64,000 bases of DNA from Bryobacter sp. (GTDB lineage Bacteria; Acidobacteriota; Terriglobia; Bryobacterales; Bryobacteraceae). The notes under the pieces are model-generated. The model ran no database searches and was not told the origin of the DNA. It saw nothing but the letters and a program-made list of their open reading frames with translations. How positions within the stretch are numbered: position 1 is the first letter of the stretch; the number at the start of each line of letters is the position of its first letter. The position numbers were made by a program, and so were the translations under genes. Below, piece by piece: positions 36,184-45,744 of this stretch. Where the stretch lies: positions 62,001 through 126,000 of the forward strand of contig JALHNH010000014.1 of the NCBI GenBank assembly GCA_022843625.1. Reading direction: 5' to 3'.

Positions 36184-37698
36184 ATGCCCCGCCTCACAGG
36201 CCGCATCTTTCTCAAATTGATCACGGCCGTCCTGGCCGTCCTCATCACCTGTCTCGTCGCTGTCGACTTCATGGCAGCCCGCATTGCCGAAGGCACCTAC
36301 GTTGACACACTAAAAGCAGAGCTCTCTCAAAAGTGCAACATCCTTGCGCTGGATGAGGCTTCGATGCTTGCCGACAACAAACACCTCATTGCCGTTGCGC
36401 GCGCCGCCGTAGGCAGAATCAGCATCGTGCGCCGCGATGGTTTGGTCCTCGCAGATACAGAACAATCCCCCGGTAAAATGGACAACCACTCCAACCGCCC
36501 TGAAATTGTCCAGGCGCTCAAAGGTGGCGTCGGCTTCGACAAACGGCTCAGCACCTCTGTCGGCATCAACTATCTCTACGTAGCCGTACCGTCCCCGTCG
36601 GGCGCACTTCGTCTCGCCGTCCCACTCAAAGAAGTTCAAACCCAGGTCAACGTCATCCGTGGCCACCTGCTTACCGCAACCGGCATCGCTTTTATACCGG
36701 CTATCCTACTCACTGCCTTCTTCGCCCGCTGGGTATCTCGGAAACTCGGCCAGATCATTGATTACGCCGCGCAACTGGCGCAGGGGAACTTCCAGGCCCG
36801 CCTGAATGTTACCGGTTCAGACGAGCTTGGTATTCTCGGCAAAAAATTGAATGAAACTGGCGAAAAGCTCGAAGCGATGTTCGAACAGCTCGAACGCGAA
36901 CACTCAGAACTCGAAAAGCTCGAACGCGTCCGCAAAGACTTCATCATCAACGTCTCTCACGAATTGCGCACTCCGCTCGCCTCCATCCAGGGCTACACCG
37001 AAACTCTGCTCGACGGTGCCATCGAAGACCCCGTCCACAACATCAAGTTTCTCAACATCATCAGCGCCAATGCCGCCAGGCTTGGCAGTCTCATCGCCGA
37101 CCTGCTCACCCTCTCGCGCATTGAACTCGGCATCACCAAATTCCAGTTCGCCAGCTACTACGTGATGGGCCTCCTCCAGGGCTGTCAGGAATCTCTCATT
37201 CCAATCGCTGCCAAAAAGCAGATCGACCTCGTAATCGAAGGCGTCCCACTCGAAGCGGACGGCTCCTACCTCGAAGTCTTCTGTGATGCTGAAGCCGTCC
37301 ACCAGGTGCTCTCTAATCTCCTCGATAACGCGATCAAGTACACCCCCCAGGGTGGCCGCATCAACCTGCAATCAAGAGTCTTCGACCATCCGGAGCACAA
37401 GATCCCATTCGTAGAAATCTCGGTACGCGACACGGGAGCAGGCATTCCACAGGAAGATCTTCCCCGTCTCTTCGAACGCTTCTACCGGGTCGACAAAGCC
37501 CGTTCGCGCGAACTTGGCGGCACCGGTCTCGGCCTCGCAATCGTTAAGCACATGGCCAAAGCTCACGGCGGCGAAGTGGGTGTAGAAAGCGCTGTCGGCA
37601 GCGGCAGCCGTTTCTGGTTTACGCTCCCCACCCGCGACATCGGCCTGGAAGAGATCCAGACCCTACAACCCGAACTCACCGCCTCAGCATCAAGCTAG
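36184..37698 (+). CDS. Membrane sensor histidine kinase (PhoR/WalK type)
   Basis: 504 residues. Two membrane helices (about 8-32 and 160-182) bracket a periplasmic sensor of about 125 residues. A HAMP segment (LGQIIDYAAQLAQGNFQARL) comes next, then the HisKA motif INVSHELRTPLASIQGYTE with phospho-acceptor H259. The ATPase domain shows the N box LLDNAIKYTPQGG, the G1 box DTGAGIP and the G2 box GGTGLGLAIVKHM. All catalytic parts are present. No response regulator gene is next to it, so its partner must be elsewhere. The signal is unknown. Confidence 0.93.
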   Translation: MPRLTGRIFLKLITAVLAVLITCLVAVDFMAARIAEGTYVDTLKAELSQKCNILALDEASMLADNKHLIAVARAAVGRISIVRRDGLVLADTEQSPGKMDNHSNRPEIVQALKGGVGFDKRLSTSVGINYLYVAVPSPSGALRLAVPLKEVQTQVNVIRGHLLTATGIAFIPAILLTAFFARWVSRKLGQIIDYAAQLAQGNFQARLNVTGSDELGILGKKLNETGEKLEAMFEQLEREHSELEKLERVRKDFIINVSHELRTPLASIQGYTETLLDGAIEDPVHNIKFLNIISANAARLGSLIADLLTLSRIELGITKFQFASYYVMGLLQGCQESLIPIAAKKQIDLVIEGVPLEADGSYLEVFCDAEAVHQVLSNLLDNAIKYTPQGGRINLQSRVFDHPEHKIPFVEISVRDTGAGIPQEDLPRLFERFYRVDKARSRELGGTGLGLAIVKHMAKAHGGEVGVESAVGSGSRFWFTLPTRDIGLEEIQTLQPELTASASS

Positions 37699-37764
37699 CG
37701 GCATAAGTCGAAGCTAATACTTCCATTAAATCGTTCTGATAGAGTTGATGGAGCATTTGCTTCT

Positions 37765-40700
37765 ATGAAAACACTCCGTCTCCTGTTCCTGATTTCAATC
37801 ACTCTCCTTGCCGCCCTCGCACAATCCGACCGCGGCACCATCACCGGCTCCGTCTCTGACGCCAGTGGCGCACTCATCCCCAACGCCTCAGTGCTGATCG
37901 TAAACTCAGCCACCGGCATCAAACTCGAAACCAAAACCACCGGCACCGGCAGCTTCACCGCTCCTTACCTCAGCGCTGGGCTTTACGACATCACTGTGGA
38001 AGTCCAGGGCTTTCGCACCTATGTCCAGAAAGGCGTCCGAGTCCAGGTGGCTCAAACCGCCGCCATCGACATCGCCCTCCAGCTCGGCTCCGCCGCCGAA
38101 TCTATCTCGGTAACTTCAGAAGCTCCACTCCTCAACACCGAAAGCGCCGCAGCGGCCACCACCATCAATCGTGAACAGCTCAACCAGTTGCCGCTCAACT
38201 TCGCCATTGGCCAGGGTGCCATCCGCAACCCCCTCAGCTTCGCTCAACTCGCCCCCGGTGCCTCCATCAATGGCTGGAACAACATCAAAGTCAACGGAGC
38301 CCCTGCCGGCACCTTCAAGATCATCTTTGAAGGCCAGGACACTACTAGCGCCCTCGACGGCCGCGTCTCCGATGAATCGCAAGCCTCGGTAGAAGCCGTA
38401 GAAGAATTCACTCTCCAGACCTCAAACTATTCCGCCGAATTCGGCCAGGTCGGTGGCGGCCTCTTCAACTTCACTTCCCGCTCAGGCACCAACAAATACC
38501 ATGGCTCCGGCTACGACTACTTCGTAAACGAAGCCTTCAACGCTGGCATCCCCTTTACCAACAATGGCTCCAATGAACTGGTTCGCCCCCGTGCCCGGCG
38601 CAACAACTTCGGCGGCACCTTCGGAGGCCCCGTCTACATCCCCAAACTTTACAATGGCCGCAACCGCACCTTTTTCTTCCTCAACTACGAAAAATACCTC
38701 AACAAAGAAGGCAAGTTCGATGGCTTCGGCACCGTTCCCACCGACGCCTACCGCAATGGTGATTTCTCGGGTGCCCTCACCGGTCGCAACCTCGGCACCG
38801 ACGGCATCGGACGTGCCATCCTCGAAAACACGATCTACGATCCCCGCACCAGCCGCACAGTCGACGGCCGCATCTATCGCGATGTCTTTGCAAACAACGT
38901 AATCCCCCAGTCGCTCCTCGATCCAGTCTCTCTCAAAATCCAGGCCCTCGTCCCAAAGGCAAGCCTGCCGGGGCTGATCAACAACTTCGAGCGCCGCTAC
39001 AACTTCCGCAAGATCCAGGACATTCCCAGCGTAAAGATCGATCACAACTTCACCGACTCCACCAAAGTCAGCGTCTACTACGGGCTCCAGCGCACCGACA
39101 AAGACAATGGCCAGGAAGGTCTCCCCGATCCGATCAGCGCCCGTCGCGACCAGATCATCCGTTCCCACACGACACGAATCAATTTTGATACTTCGCTAAA
39201 GCCCAACCTCCTGCTCCACTTGGGAATCGGTTACCAACGCTATGTCAACCCCGACTCTGCTCCTGAAGTAATCACCAGCTACGACGCAGCTGGCCAGCTT
39301 GGCCTGAAAGGCGGCTTCGGCGCGGGCTTCCCCCGCATCACCACTCTTGGTGGCAATGCCGGCGGCCTCGGCTTCAACATCGGCCCTACAAACCGTACTC
39401 TCTACCTTCAGGACAAACCCACCGCAGTAGCCTCCGCCACCTGGATCAAAGGCAACCACAACGTGAAATACGGTGGCGAATATAAGTTCGACAACTTTAC
39501 CAACCGCTCCACAGGCAATGTGGCCGGCACCTACGACTTCAACGTTGTACAGACCTCAATGCCAGCCCTGCAAGGCGTCCCCCTTCAAGGCGGCAATGTC
39601 GGCTTCGCATACGCCAGCTTCCTGATGGGCAACGCCAACACCGCTTCGGTATCCAATCCGCAAGACCCCCAATATCGCCGTCCCACCTGGGGCTTCTTCA
39701 TCCAGGACACCTGGCGTCTCACCCGCAAGATCACCCTCGATTACGGCATGCGCTACGACTATCAACCTGCCTCGACCGAACTTCACGACCGTGTCTCAAT
39801 GTTTGATCCAACACTGCGTAACCCCGCTGCGGGCAACCTTCTCGGAGCCACGCGCTATGCTGGCAATGGTCCCGGCCGCTGCAACTGCGAACTTTCCAAA
39901 ACCTACCCCTACGCCTTCGGTCCCCGCATCGGCTTTGCCTACCAGTTCGCACCCAAATGGGTTGCCCGCGCTGGCTTCGCTGTCAGCTACGCGCAGGTCG
40001 CAAACTTTGCCTACATCGGCGGCGGGAACTCCCTTGGCATGGGCTTCAACACCATCGCCTTCTCAAACCCGGCCTTCGCAGAACCCGGCGCTGTCCTGCG
40101 CAACGGTCTCTCCTACAACGTGGCAGACTTGACTATCGCCAGCTACGACCCGGGCATCCGCCCCATCGCCGGTCAGATCAATTCCCCTCCGGCCCTCGTC
40201 GACCCCAACGCCGGCCGTCCTCCCCGCATGGCCAACTGGAACCTCTCCCTCCAGCGCGAATTCGGTTCCAACCTCGTCGTTGAAGCTGCTTACGTTGGCA
40301 ACCGCGGCGTCTGGTTTCGGGCAGACGGTTTGAATGACTATAACGGCCTCACCGACGCCCGCCTCAAAACTTTCGGACTCGACATCAACAATGCAGCTGA
40401 TCGTGGACTTCTCACATCACCCATCAGTTCAGCCGCCGTCACTGCACGCGGCTTCAACAGACCCTACGCCAGCTTTGCCGGCACAAACACACTGGCTCAG
40501 GCCCTCCGGCCCTTCCCCCAGTTCGGCGGCCTCGGCAGCCTCTGGGCCCCGCTTGGCAGCACGTGGTATGACTCACTCCAGATCAAGGCCACCAAGCGCT
40601 ACTCCAAGGGCCTAACCGGCACCGTAGCTTACACCTGGTCCAAGAACCTCACCAACGTTGAGAACCAGTCCGGCGGCATCGTGCCCACTAACGACGTCTA

Positions 40701-41334
40701 CAACCGGCCCAATCAAAAAGCCCTCTCGGTCAACGATCAACCCCAGGTCCTCGTAGTCGGCTTCAACTACGACACCCCCAAGTGGAACAAGAACTGGGCC
40801 ACCAAAGCTCTCGTCAGTGGCTGGACCGTCGGCGGAATTATGCGCTACGCCAGCGGCTTTCCCATTCAGGCTCCCAACTCCAACAACGCTCTCGGCAGCC
40901 TCCTCTTCCGTGGCACCCGCTTCAATCGTGTCCCCGGTCAGCCGCTCTACCTCAAAGACCTCAACGACGGTAAGTCCATCGACCCCTTCAAGGACCTCAC
41001 CCTCAACCCCGCCGCCTGGTCTGACGCCGGCCCCGGCCAGTGGGGCACAGCAGCCGCTTATTATAGTGACTACCGCACGGCCAGAAGACCCGACGAACAG
41101 CTTTCTCTTGGCCGTATGTTCCGCATCAAGGAGCGTTATAACCTCAGCTTCCGCGCCGAATTCTTTAATGTCTTCAACCGCACCTATCTGAACAACCCGG
41201 ATAGCGGCAACCCCGCCGCTACCACCCAACGCAACGCAGCCGGTGTGGTCATCGCTGGCTTCGGACGCATTAACCCCGCCAGCACCTTCAATCCGCCCCG
41301 CAACGGTCAGGTTGTCGCCCGCTTCCAGTTCTAG
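37765..41334 (+). CDS. TonB-dependent receptor, Oar-like with N-terminal carboxypeptidase regulatory domain
   Basis: 1189 residues. Signal peptide (1-20, ending ALAQ), carboxypeptidase-regulatory domain (GTITGSVSDASGALIPNASV), plug (LPLNFAIGQGAIRNPLSFAQ) and a large beta-barrel ending in the terminal strand NGQVVARFQF. It differs from the two receptors at 6424 and 12724 in most of the barrel, so the three probably take different ligands. No SusD, no adjacent hydrolase. A long perfect hairpin lies just after the stop (41339-41379). Confidence 0.93.
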   Translation: MKTLRLLFLISITLLAALAQSDRGTITGSVSDASGALIPNASVLIVNSATGIKLETKTTGTGSFTAPYLSAGLYDITVEVQGFRTYVQKGVRVQVAQTAAIDIALQLGSAAESISVTSEAPLLNTESAAAATTINREQLNQLPLNFAIGQGAIRNPLSFAQLAPGASINGWNNIKVNGAPAGTFKIIFEGQDTTSALDGRVSDESQASVEAVEEFTLQTSNYSAEFGQVGGGLFNFTSRSGTNKYHGSGYDYFVNEAFNAGIPFTNNGSNELVRPRARRNNFGGTFGGPVYIPKLYNGRNRTFFFLNYEKYLNKEGKFDGFGTVPTDAYRNGDFSGALTGRNLGTDGIGRAILENTIYDPRTSRTVDGRIYRDVFANNVIPQSLLDPVSLKIQALVPKASLPGLINNFERRYNFRKIQDIPSVKIDHNFTDSTKVSVYYGLQRTDKDNGQEGLPDPISARRDQIIRSHTTRINFDTSLKPNLLLHLGIGYQRYVNPDSAPEVITSYDAAGQLGLKGGFGAGFPRITTLGGNAGGLGFNIGPTNRTLYLQDKPTAVASATWIKGNHNVKYGGEYKFDNFTNRSTGNVAGTYDFNVVQTSMPALQGVPLQGGNVGFAYASFLMGNANTASVSNPQDPQYRRPTWGFFIQDTWRLTRKITLDYGMRYDYQPASTELHDRVSMFDPTLRNPAAGNLLGATRYAGNGPGRCNCELSKTYPYAFGPRIGFAYQFAPKWVARAGFAVSYAQVANFAYIGGGNSLGMGFNTIAFSNPAFAEPGAVLRNGLSYNVADLTIASYDPGIRPIAGQINSPPALVDPNAGRPPRMANWNLSLQREFGSNLVVEAAYVGNRGVWFRADGLNDYNGLTDARLKTFGLDINNAADRGLLTSPISSAAVTARGFNRPYASFAGTNTLAQALRPFPQFGGLGSLWAPLGSTWYDSLQIKATKRYSKGLTGTVAYTWSKNLTNVENQSGGIVPTNDVYNRPNQKALSVNDQPQVLVVGFNYDTPKWNKNWATKALVSGWTVGGIMRYASGFPIQAPNSNNALGSLLFRGTRFNRVPGQPLYLKDLNDGKSIDPFKDLTLNPAAWSDAGPGQWGTAAAYYSDYRTARRPDEQLSLGRMFRIKERYNLSFRAEFFNVFNRTYLNNPDSGNPAATTQRNAAGVVIAGFGRINPASTFNPPRNGQVVARFQF

Positions 41335-41338
41335 AATC

Positions 41339-41379
41339 GATAAGCTGCGGCGTGGCTAACACACACGCCGCAGCTTATC
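41339..41379. terminator. 16-bp perfect inverted repeat between convergent genes
   Basis: GATAAGCTGCGGCGTG (41339-41354) and its exact complement (41364-41379) flank a 9-base loop. It lies 4 bases after the TonB-dependent receptor stop and covers the stop codon of the convergent transhydrogenase gene, which falls in the loop. No T run is present on either side, so it may act as a bidirectional terminator with Rho or as a 3' RNA stabiliser. Confidence 0.6.
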
Positions 41380-42777
41380 CAATCCATTCATGGCCGCTAC
41401 CCGGTAGGCTTCAGCCAGCGACGGATAGTTGAATACCGTATCCCGCAACAACTCCATCGTCCCCCCAGCCATCATCACCATCTGACCGATGTGCACCAAC
41501 TCCGAAGCGCCGTCACCAAGAATGTGAACCCCCAACAATTGCCGCGTCTCGCAGTGGAAGATCAACTTGAGCAAGCCCGATTGGTCACCTGAGATCTGAG
41601 CCTTTGCCACTTCATCGAAGTGTGCCACCCCAACCTCATAAGGCACTTTCTCAGCCGTCAATTGCGCTTCATTTTTACCCACCATCGAAATCTCGGGGAT
41701 CGTATAAATCCCAAAGGGCAACAAGTCCGGCCGTGTCTCTCGCTTGAGTCCAAACATATGGCAAGCCGCCATTCGGCCTTGTTCCATAGACGTCGAAGCC
41801 AGCGAAGGAAAACCAACGATATCGCCAGCCGCATAAATGTTCGGCACGCTACTTTGAAAGAATTCGTTCACGGAAATCTTTCCACGCTCCTTCACTTGAA
41901 TTCCGAGCGCTTCGAGATTCAGTCGATCCGTATTCGGCTGCCGCCCAATCGCATAGAGCAGCGCTTCGGCAACCAGCGTCTTCCCGCTCTCCAGCTTCGC
42001 AACAGCCCGCAAGGGTGCATTTTCCGGCGCCTCAACACTCACCACCTTCTCGCCCATACGGAATACAACCCCAAAGCGCCGCAACTCATAAACCAATGCT
42101 TCGGTGATTTCCTTGTCCACATGTTCAAGCAACCAATCCCTTGCTTCTACTACGGTTACTTCACTGCCCAGCGCTGCTGCCATCGAGGCGTACTCCAGCC
42201 CGATCACTCCTCCACCCACCACAATCAGTGACTTTGGAAAGTCCCCACGAGTCACCTGAATAAATTCATCGGAATCATAAACCTGCGGAGCCTCAAACGG
42301 AATGTCAGCCCTGCGCGCAGGCCTTGTTCCACAAGCCATCAACACAAATTGAGCCCGATGACTTTCCACACCACCTTCGGCATCGACAACCTCCACCACA
42401 TGCGGATCCGCCGTGAATCGCGCATGTCCATTCAACACCGTGATCTCATGGCGCTGCAATTGGTCCTGAATCACAGCAAACTGCCGCTTGATCACTTCCT
42501 GCACCCGGAACATCAGATCCTCAATCTGGATCTGAGTCTTCACCCGGTAACCCTTGCCGTAAAACGACCGCTGCCGGAAGCCGCTCAGAAACAGCACCGC
42601 CTCACGCAGCGTTTTACTCGGGATCGTCCCGGTGTGCAAACACACCCCACCAAGGTCAAAGTTGCGGTCGGCCACTGCGACTCGCTTCCCGCTCTTGGCG
42701 GCTTCTGTAGCGGCATGATGTCCGGCCGGTCCACTCCCAATCACCAGGAGATCAAAGTCGAAAGTGTTTTCTTGCAT
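41356..42777 (-). CDS. sthA: Soluble pyridine nucleotide transhydrogenase
   Basis: 473 residues. A flavoprotein that moves hydride between NADPH and NAD+. The FAD motif LVIGSGPAGHHAA opens the chain. The region equivalent to the redox disulfide of dihydrolipoamide dehydrogenase reads GGVCLHTGTIPSK: C46 is kept but the second Cys is Thr (T51), the hallmark of SthA. The NAD motif VVGGGVIGLEYASMAAALGS and the dimer-domain His region follow. AAGGA sits 8 bases before the ATG at 42777; a longer in-frame start at 42861 adds a hydrophobic non-homologous stretch. The stop lies in the loop of a long hairpin. Confidence 0.88.
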   Translation of the reverse strand: MQENTFDFDLLVIGSGPAGHHAATEAAKSGKRVAVADRNFDLGGVCLHTGTIPSKTLREAVLFLSGFRQRSFYGKGYRVKTQIQIEDLMFRVQEVIKRQFAVIQDQLQRHEITVLNGHARFTADPHVVEVVDAEGGVESHRAQFVLMACGTRPARRADIPFEAPQVYDSDEFIQVTRGDFPKSLIVVGGGVIGLEYASMAAALGSEVTVVEARDWLLEHVDKEITEALVYELRRFGVVFRMGEKVVSVEAPENAPLRAVAKLESGKTLVAEALLYAIGRQPNTDRLNLEALGIQVKERGKISVNEFFQSSVPNIYAAGDIVGFPSLASTSMEQGRMAACHMFGLKRETRPDLLPFGIYTIPEISMVGKNEAQLTAEKVPYEVGVAHFDEVAKAQISGDQSGLLKLIFHCETRQLLGVHILGDGASELVHIGQMVMMAGGTMELLRDTVFNYPSLAEAYRVAAMNGLDKLRRVC

Positions 42778-42887
42778 GGAGTCCTTAAGTAATTCTAACG
42801 TCCAGAAAAAGAAATTCTCCAAAATTACAATCCACTGGAGCAACAAGCTACGTAACAACAAGTCGAAAGGAGTACAAGCACACGCAA

Positions 42888-44453
42888 ATGCGTAACGTAC
42901 AATCAGTCATCGCCGCTGGCCTCGCCTTAGTACTCGGCATGCCAGCCATCAATACCCCACTTCAAGCCGCCAACCATCGGGAGGCTCCGATCACGGCACT
43001 CGACCACAAAGCAGACATCACAGACTTCTTCGCCTTCGTCAGCTACAACGGGAGCCAGTCCGCCAACCAGCGGCCTACCAAGGCCACCTTCATCCTGTGT
43101 GTCGACCCCCTGCTCGAACCGGCCAATGGTCCCAACTACTTCCCCTTCGATTCTGGAATCCTCTATGAGATCAAGATCGACAACAATCACGACGCCGTAG
43201 AAGACATCATCTTCCAGGTGCAGTTTGAAACCGAACAGCGCCTCCCCAGCCTCTTCACCACCATGGCCGGAGCTGGCGACGGCATCAAGACTCCCGCCAA
43301 CTCCCCGGCACCCATCGCCCCCGGCACCCTGCTGGTTCCCCCGCAGATCAAGGATTTCGATAGCCCCGGCCTTGGCCAGCGTCAACCCTATCGCATCACC
43401 ATGATCAAGGGCGGCAACGCCACCACCTTTACCAACATCGGTGGCAAGCCCCTCTACGCCGTACCCGCCAACGCCGGCCCCCGCACGCTGGACTACCCGG
43501 CCCTCTACAAAGCCGGTACCTACTCTTTGCCCAACGGCATCAACGTCTTTGCTGGCACCGTCGACGATCCTTTCTGGATCGACCTTGGCGCCACCTTCGA
43601 CACCCTCAACCTCCGTACCCTAGGTTCCGGCATCCCCGCTGTCCTTACTGACGACGAAGACAAAGCCGCTACAAACTTTGCATCCGACACCGTCTCCGGT
43701 TACGGCGTCAATGCCATCGCAATTGAAGTTCCAATCGAGATGCTCACCACCACTGGCCGCGTGGAAGCAGCCACCGCGCCCGCAGCCACCATCGGTGCCT
43801 GGGGCACCACTAGCCGCCCCCGCCTCACCGTGCGCCGCTCACCTAATCCGCTCACCGCTGTTGGCGATCTTCGTCAGGTACAACGCATGGGCCAGCCCCT
43901 CTTCAACGAACTCCTCATCGGCACCGGCTCCAAGGACAAGTTTTCTATGTCCCAGCCCAAAGATGACGCCCAGTTCGCCAGCTTCGCTCTCGACCCCGTC
44001 CTCGCACGCATCGTCAACGCAGCCTACAACGGCGTAGTCTCGATTCCCAATGCCCCACGCGTCGACTTGGTTCCGCTGGTAACCTACGCGCCTCCAATCG
44101 CCGCTCCTGGCACCCCAGGCGGCCCCATCGCTGACATCCTCCGCCTCAACACCGGCGTACCCGCAACGCCTCCAGCACAAGCCAACCGTCTTGGCCTCAT
44201 CGCTGGCGACGCTGCTGGCTACCCCAACGGCCGCCGTCTCATGGATGACGTCACAGACATTGCACTCCGCGTCGTCGTCGGCGGTGTCCTCGTCACCGGC
44301 TTCAACAAGTTCCCCAACAATAAACTCGGCGATGGCGTCAACGTCAACGATGCCGCCTACAAAACCGAATTCCCCTACCTCGCTGATTGTCCTTCCGGAC
44401 GCGACCGTCGTCACCTCGATCCAGGTGAACCCGGTGGCGGCCCGATCAAATAA
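42888..44453 (+). CDS. DUF4331 family exported protein
   Basis: 521 residues. A signal peptide (about 1-28, ending LQAANHREAP) runs into the family start NHREAPITALDHKADITDFF, which is typical of DUF4331. The rest holds NATFTNIGG-like loops and YAVPANAGPR, and the end FPYLADCPSGRDRRHLDPG is the family C-terminus. Function is unknown; Asp and His early in the chain could bind metal. AAAGGAG lies rather far (about 16 bases) from the ATG. It is the first gene of a four-gene operon with a TPR protein and two DUF4198-type proteins. Confidence 0.88.
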   Translation: MRNVQSVIAAGLALVLGMPAINTPLQAANHREAPITALDHKADITDFFAFVSYNGSQSANQRPTKATFILCVDPLLEPANGPNYFPFDSGILYEIKIDNNHDAVEDIIFQVQFETEQRLPSLFTTMAGAGDGIKTPANSPAPIAPGTLLVPPQIKDFDSPGLGQRQPYRITMIKGGNATTFTNIGGKPLYAVPANAGPRTLDYPALYKAGTYSLPNGINVFAGTVDDPFWIDLGATFDTLNLRTLGSGIPAVLTDDEDKAATNFASDTVSGYGVNAIAIEVPIEMLTTTGRVEAATAPAATIGAWGTTSRPRLTVRRSPNPLTAVGDLRQVQRMGQPLFNELLIGTGSKDKFSMSQPKDDAQFASFALDPVLARIVNAAYNGVVSIPNAPRVDLVPLVTYAPPIAAPGTPGGPIADILRLNTGVPATPPAQANRLGLIAGDAAGYPNGRRLMDDVTDIALRVVVGGVLVTGFNKFPNNKLGDGVNVNDAAYKTEFPYLADCPSGRDRRHLDPGEPGGGPIK

Positions 44454-44462
44454 GAAACGGCC

Positions 44463-44990
44463 ATGAAACTAGCACTCCTTGTTTCAATCCTGGGCGCATC
44501 TCTTTGCGCCCAGGAGGCAGTCCAATATGATGCCCTCAAAGTCCAGGCCCGCAACTACATCGCCCAGGGCAAACCAGAACTCGCTCTAAAGATCGCCGAG
44601 CCCCTCACCAAGCGAGCTCCCGACGACATAGACATCTGGTACACGGTAGCTCAGGCCAATCGTCTGCTGGGCAAACTCGAAGCCGCAGAAAAAGCCACTC
44701 AGTGGATGCTCGACCTCCGCCCGGAGAATCTCAACGGCCAGCACGAAGCCGCCCTGCTTCGCGAGATCTTTAGCGATCTCCCCGGCGCACTCGACCTGCT
44801 CAATGTAGTTTTTCGCGCCACCCCAGTATCAAAGTATCCCGAGCGTGCGGCGGTTCTAAACGACATCGCTCGCATCTTCGAAAAGCAAAACCTCAAAACC
44901 GACGCCGCCCAACTCCGAAAAGAAATCGAAAGACTGAAAGGACTCGAAATCGCCAATGCAAAAGCTACTGCCACTCCTGATCATAAGTAG
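44463..44990 (+). CDS. Small exported TPR protein
   Basis: 175 residues. Signal peptide (MKLALLVSILGASLCAQ), then three TPR-like units (NYIAQGKPELALKIAEPL, DIWYTVAQANRLLGKLEAAE, and one more), with a charged helical end. It is 9 bases after the DUF4331 gene and overlaps the next gene by 35 bases. It probably acts as a scaffold for the operon's other exported proteins. Confidence 0.82.
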   Translation: MKLALLVSILGASLCAQEAVQYDALKVQARNYIAQGKPELALKIAEPLTKRAPDDIDIWYTVAQANRLLGKLEAAEKATQWMLDLRPENLNGQHEAALLREIFSDLPGALDLLNVVFRATPVSKYPERAAVLNDIARIFEKQNLKTDAAQLRKEIERLKGLEIANAKATATPDHK

Positions 44991-45744
44991 TCTCTATGCG
45001 CATGACCTTTACCTCATGCCCCAGAAATTCCGCCCCGCCGCAGGCGAAGCCATCCTCATCTCGGCCCACACCGGCGACAGCTTCCCGCTCTCCGAGCAGC
45101 CTGTAGATCCTGCCCGCCTCACCAGCCTCCCGGCGAACGAATGGCGCATGCTCGGCAAAGCCACTCACGCAACCACACAGGTCCAGGCCGGCAGCCAGTA
45201 CTTCGGCGTCTTCACCAAGCCCCGCTTCCTCGAGATGGAACCCGCCAAGTTCATCGACTACCTCAAAGAAGAAGGCCTCACTACCCAACTCGAAGCCTAC
45301 AAAACCATGACCGGCAAGAGTCGCGAAATGTACTCGAAGTTCGCCAAGGCCTACGTCGTAGCAGGCCAGTCGACCAGCAGCTTTGCAAAGCCCCTCGGCC
45401 TAAAAATCGAAATCGTCCCACAGGCCGACCCAGCTAGTCTGAAGCCCGGCGACGAACTCCCCGTGCAACTGCTCTTCGATGGCAAGCCAATCGCAGACAT
45501 CCAGATGGAAATCGCCACCAGCCGCGACCCTCGCACAAAATCCGTCCTCTCCAAAGCAGGCCGCACAGACTCCAAAGGCATGCTCAGCATCCCCGTTCCA
45601 ACCTCAGGCAAGATCCGTCTCCACGCTGTCGCGATGAAGCAGGTGAAAGCAGAAACCCACGATTGGGAATCCTACTGGGCCAGCCTCACCTTCGAGGTCT
45701 CAAGCGCCGCCCCCTTCCAATCCTCTAACCTAACGAACAGGTGA
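44956..45744 (+). CDS. DUF4198 family exported protein
   Basis: 262 residues. Signal peptide (about 1-15, MQKLLPLLIISSLYA), then HDLYLMPQKFRPAAGEAILI, the usual DUF4198 opening with the mature His at the N-terminus. A C-terminal beta-sandwich has a GDELPVQLLFDGKPIADI segment. DUF4198 proteins are often found with nickel or cobalt uptake genes and may bind metal through the N-terminal His; no metal transporter is seen here. Its TGA overlaps the next GTG (GTGA). Confidence 0.85.
   Translation: MQKLLPLLIISSLYAHDLYLMPQKFRPAAGEAILISAHTGDSFPLSEQPVDPARLTSLPANEWRMLGKATHATTQVQAGSQYFGVFTKPRFLEMEPAKFIDYLKEEGLTTQLEAYKTMTGKSREMYSKFAKAYVVAGQSTSSFAKPLGLKIEIVPQADPASLKPGDELPVQLLFDGKPIADIQMEIATSRDPRTKSVLSKAGRTDSKGMLSIPVPTSGKIRLHAVAMKQVKAETHDWESYWASLTFEVSSAAPFQSSNLTNR

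Noticed and set aside
36184-37698. Two-component pair with a neighbouring response regulator
   Set aside because: No receiver-domain gene is found on either side; the kinase stands alone.
41356-42777. Dihydrolipoamide dehydrogenase
   Set aside because: The second redox Cys is Thr (T51) in GGVCLHTGTIPSK, which is the pattern of soluble transhydrogenase; no lipoyl enzyme genes are nearby.
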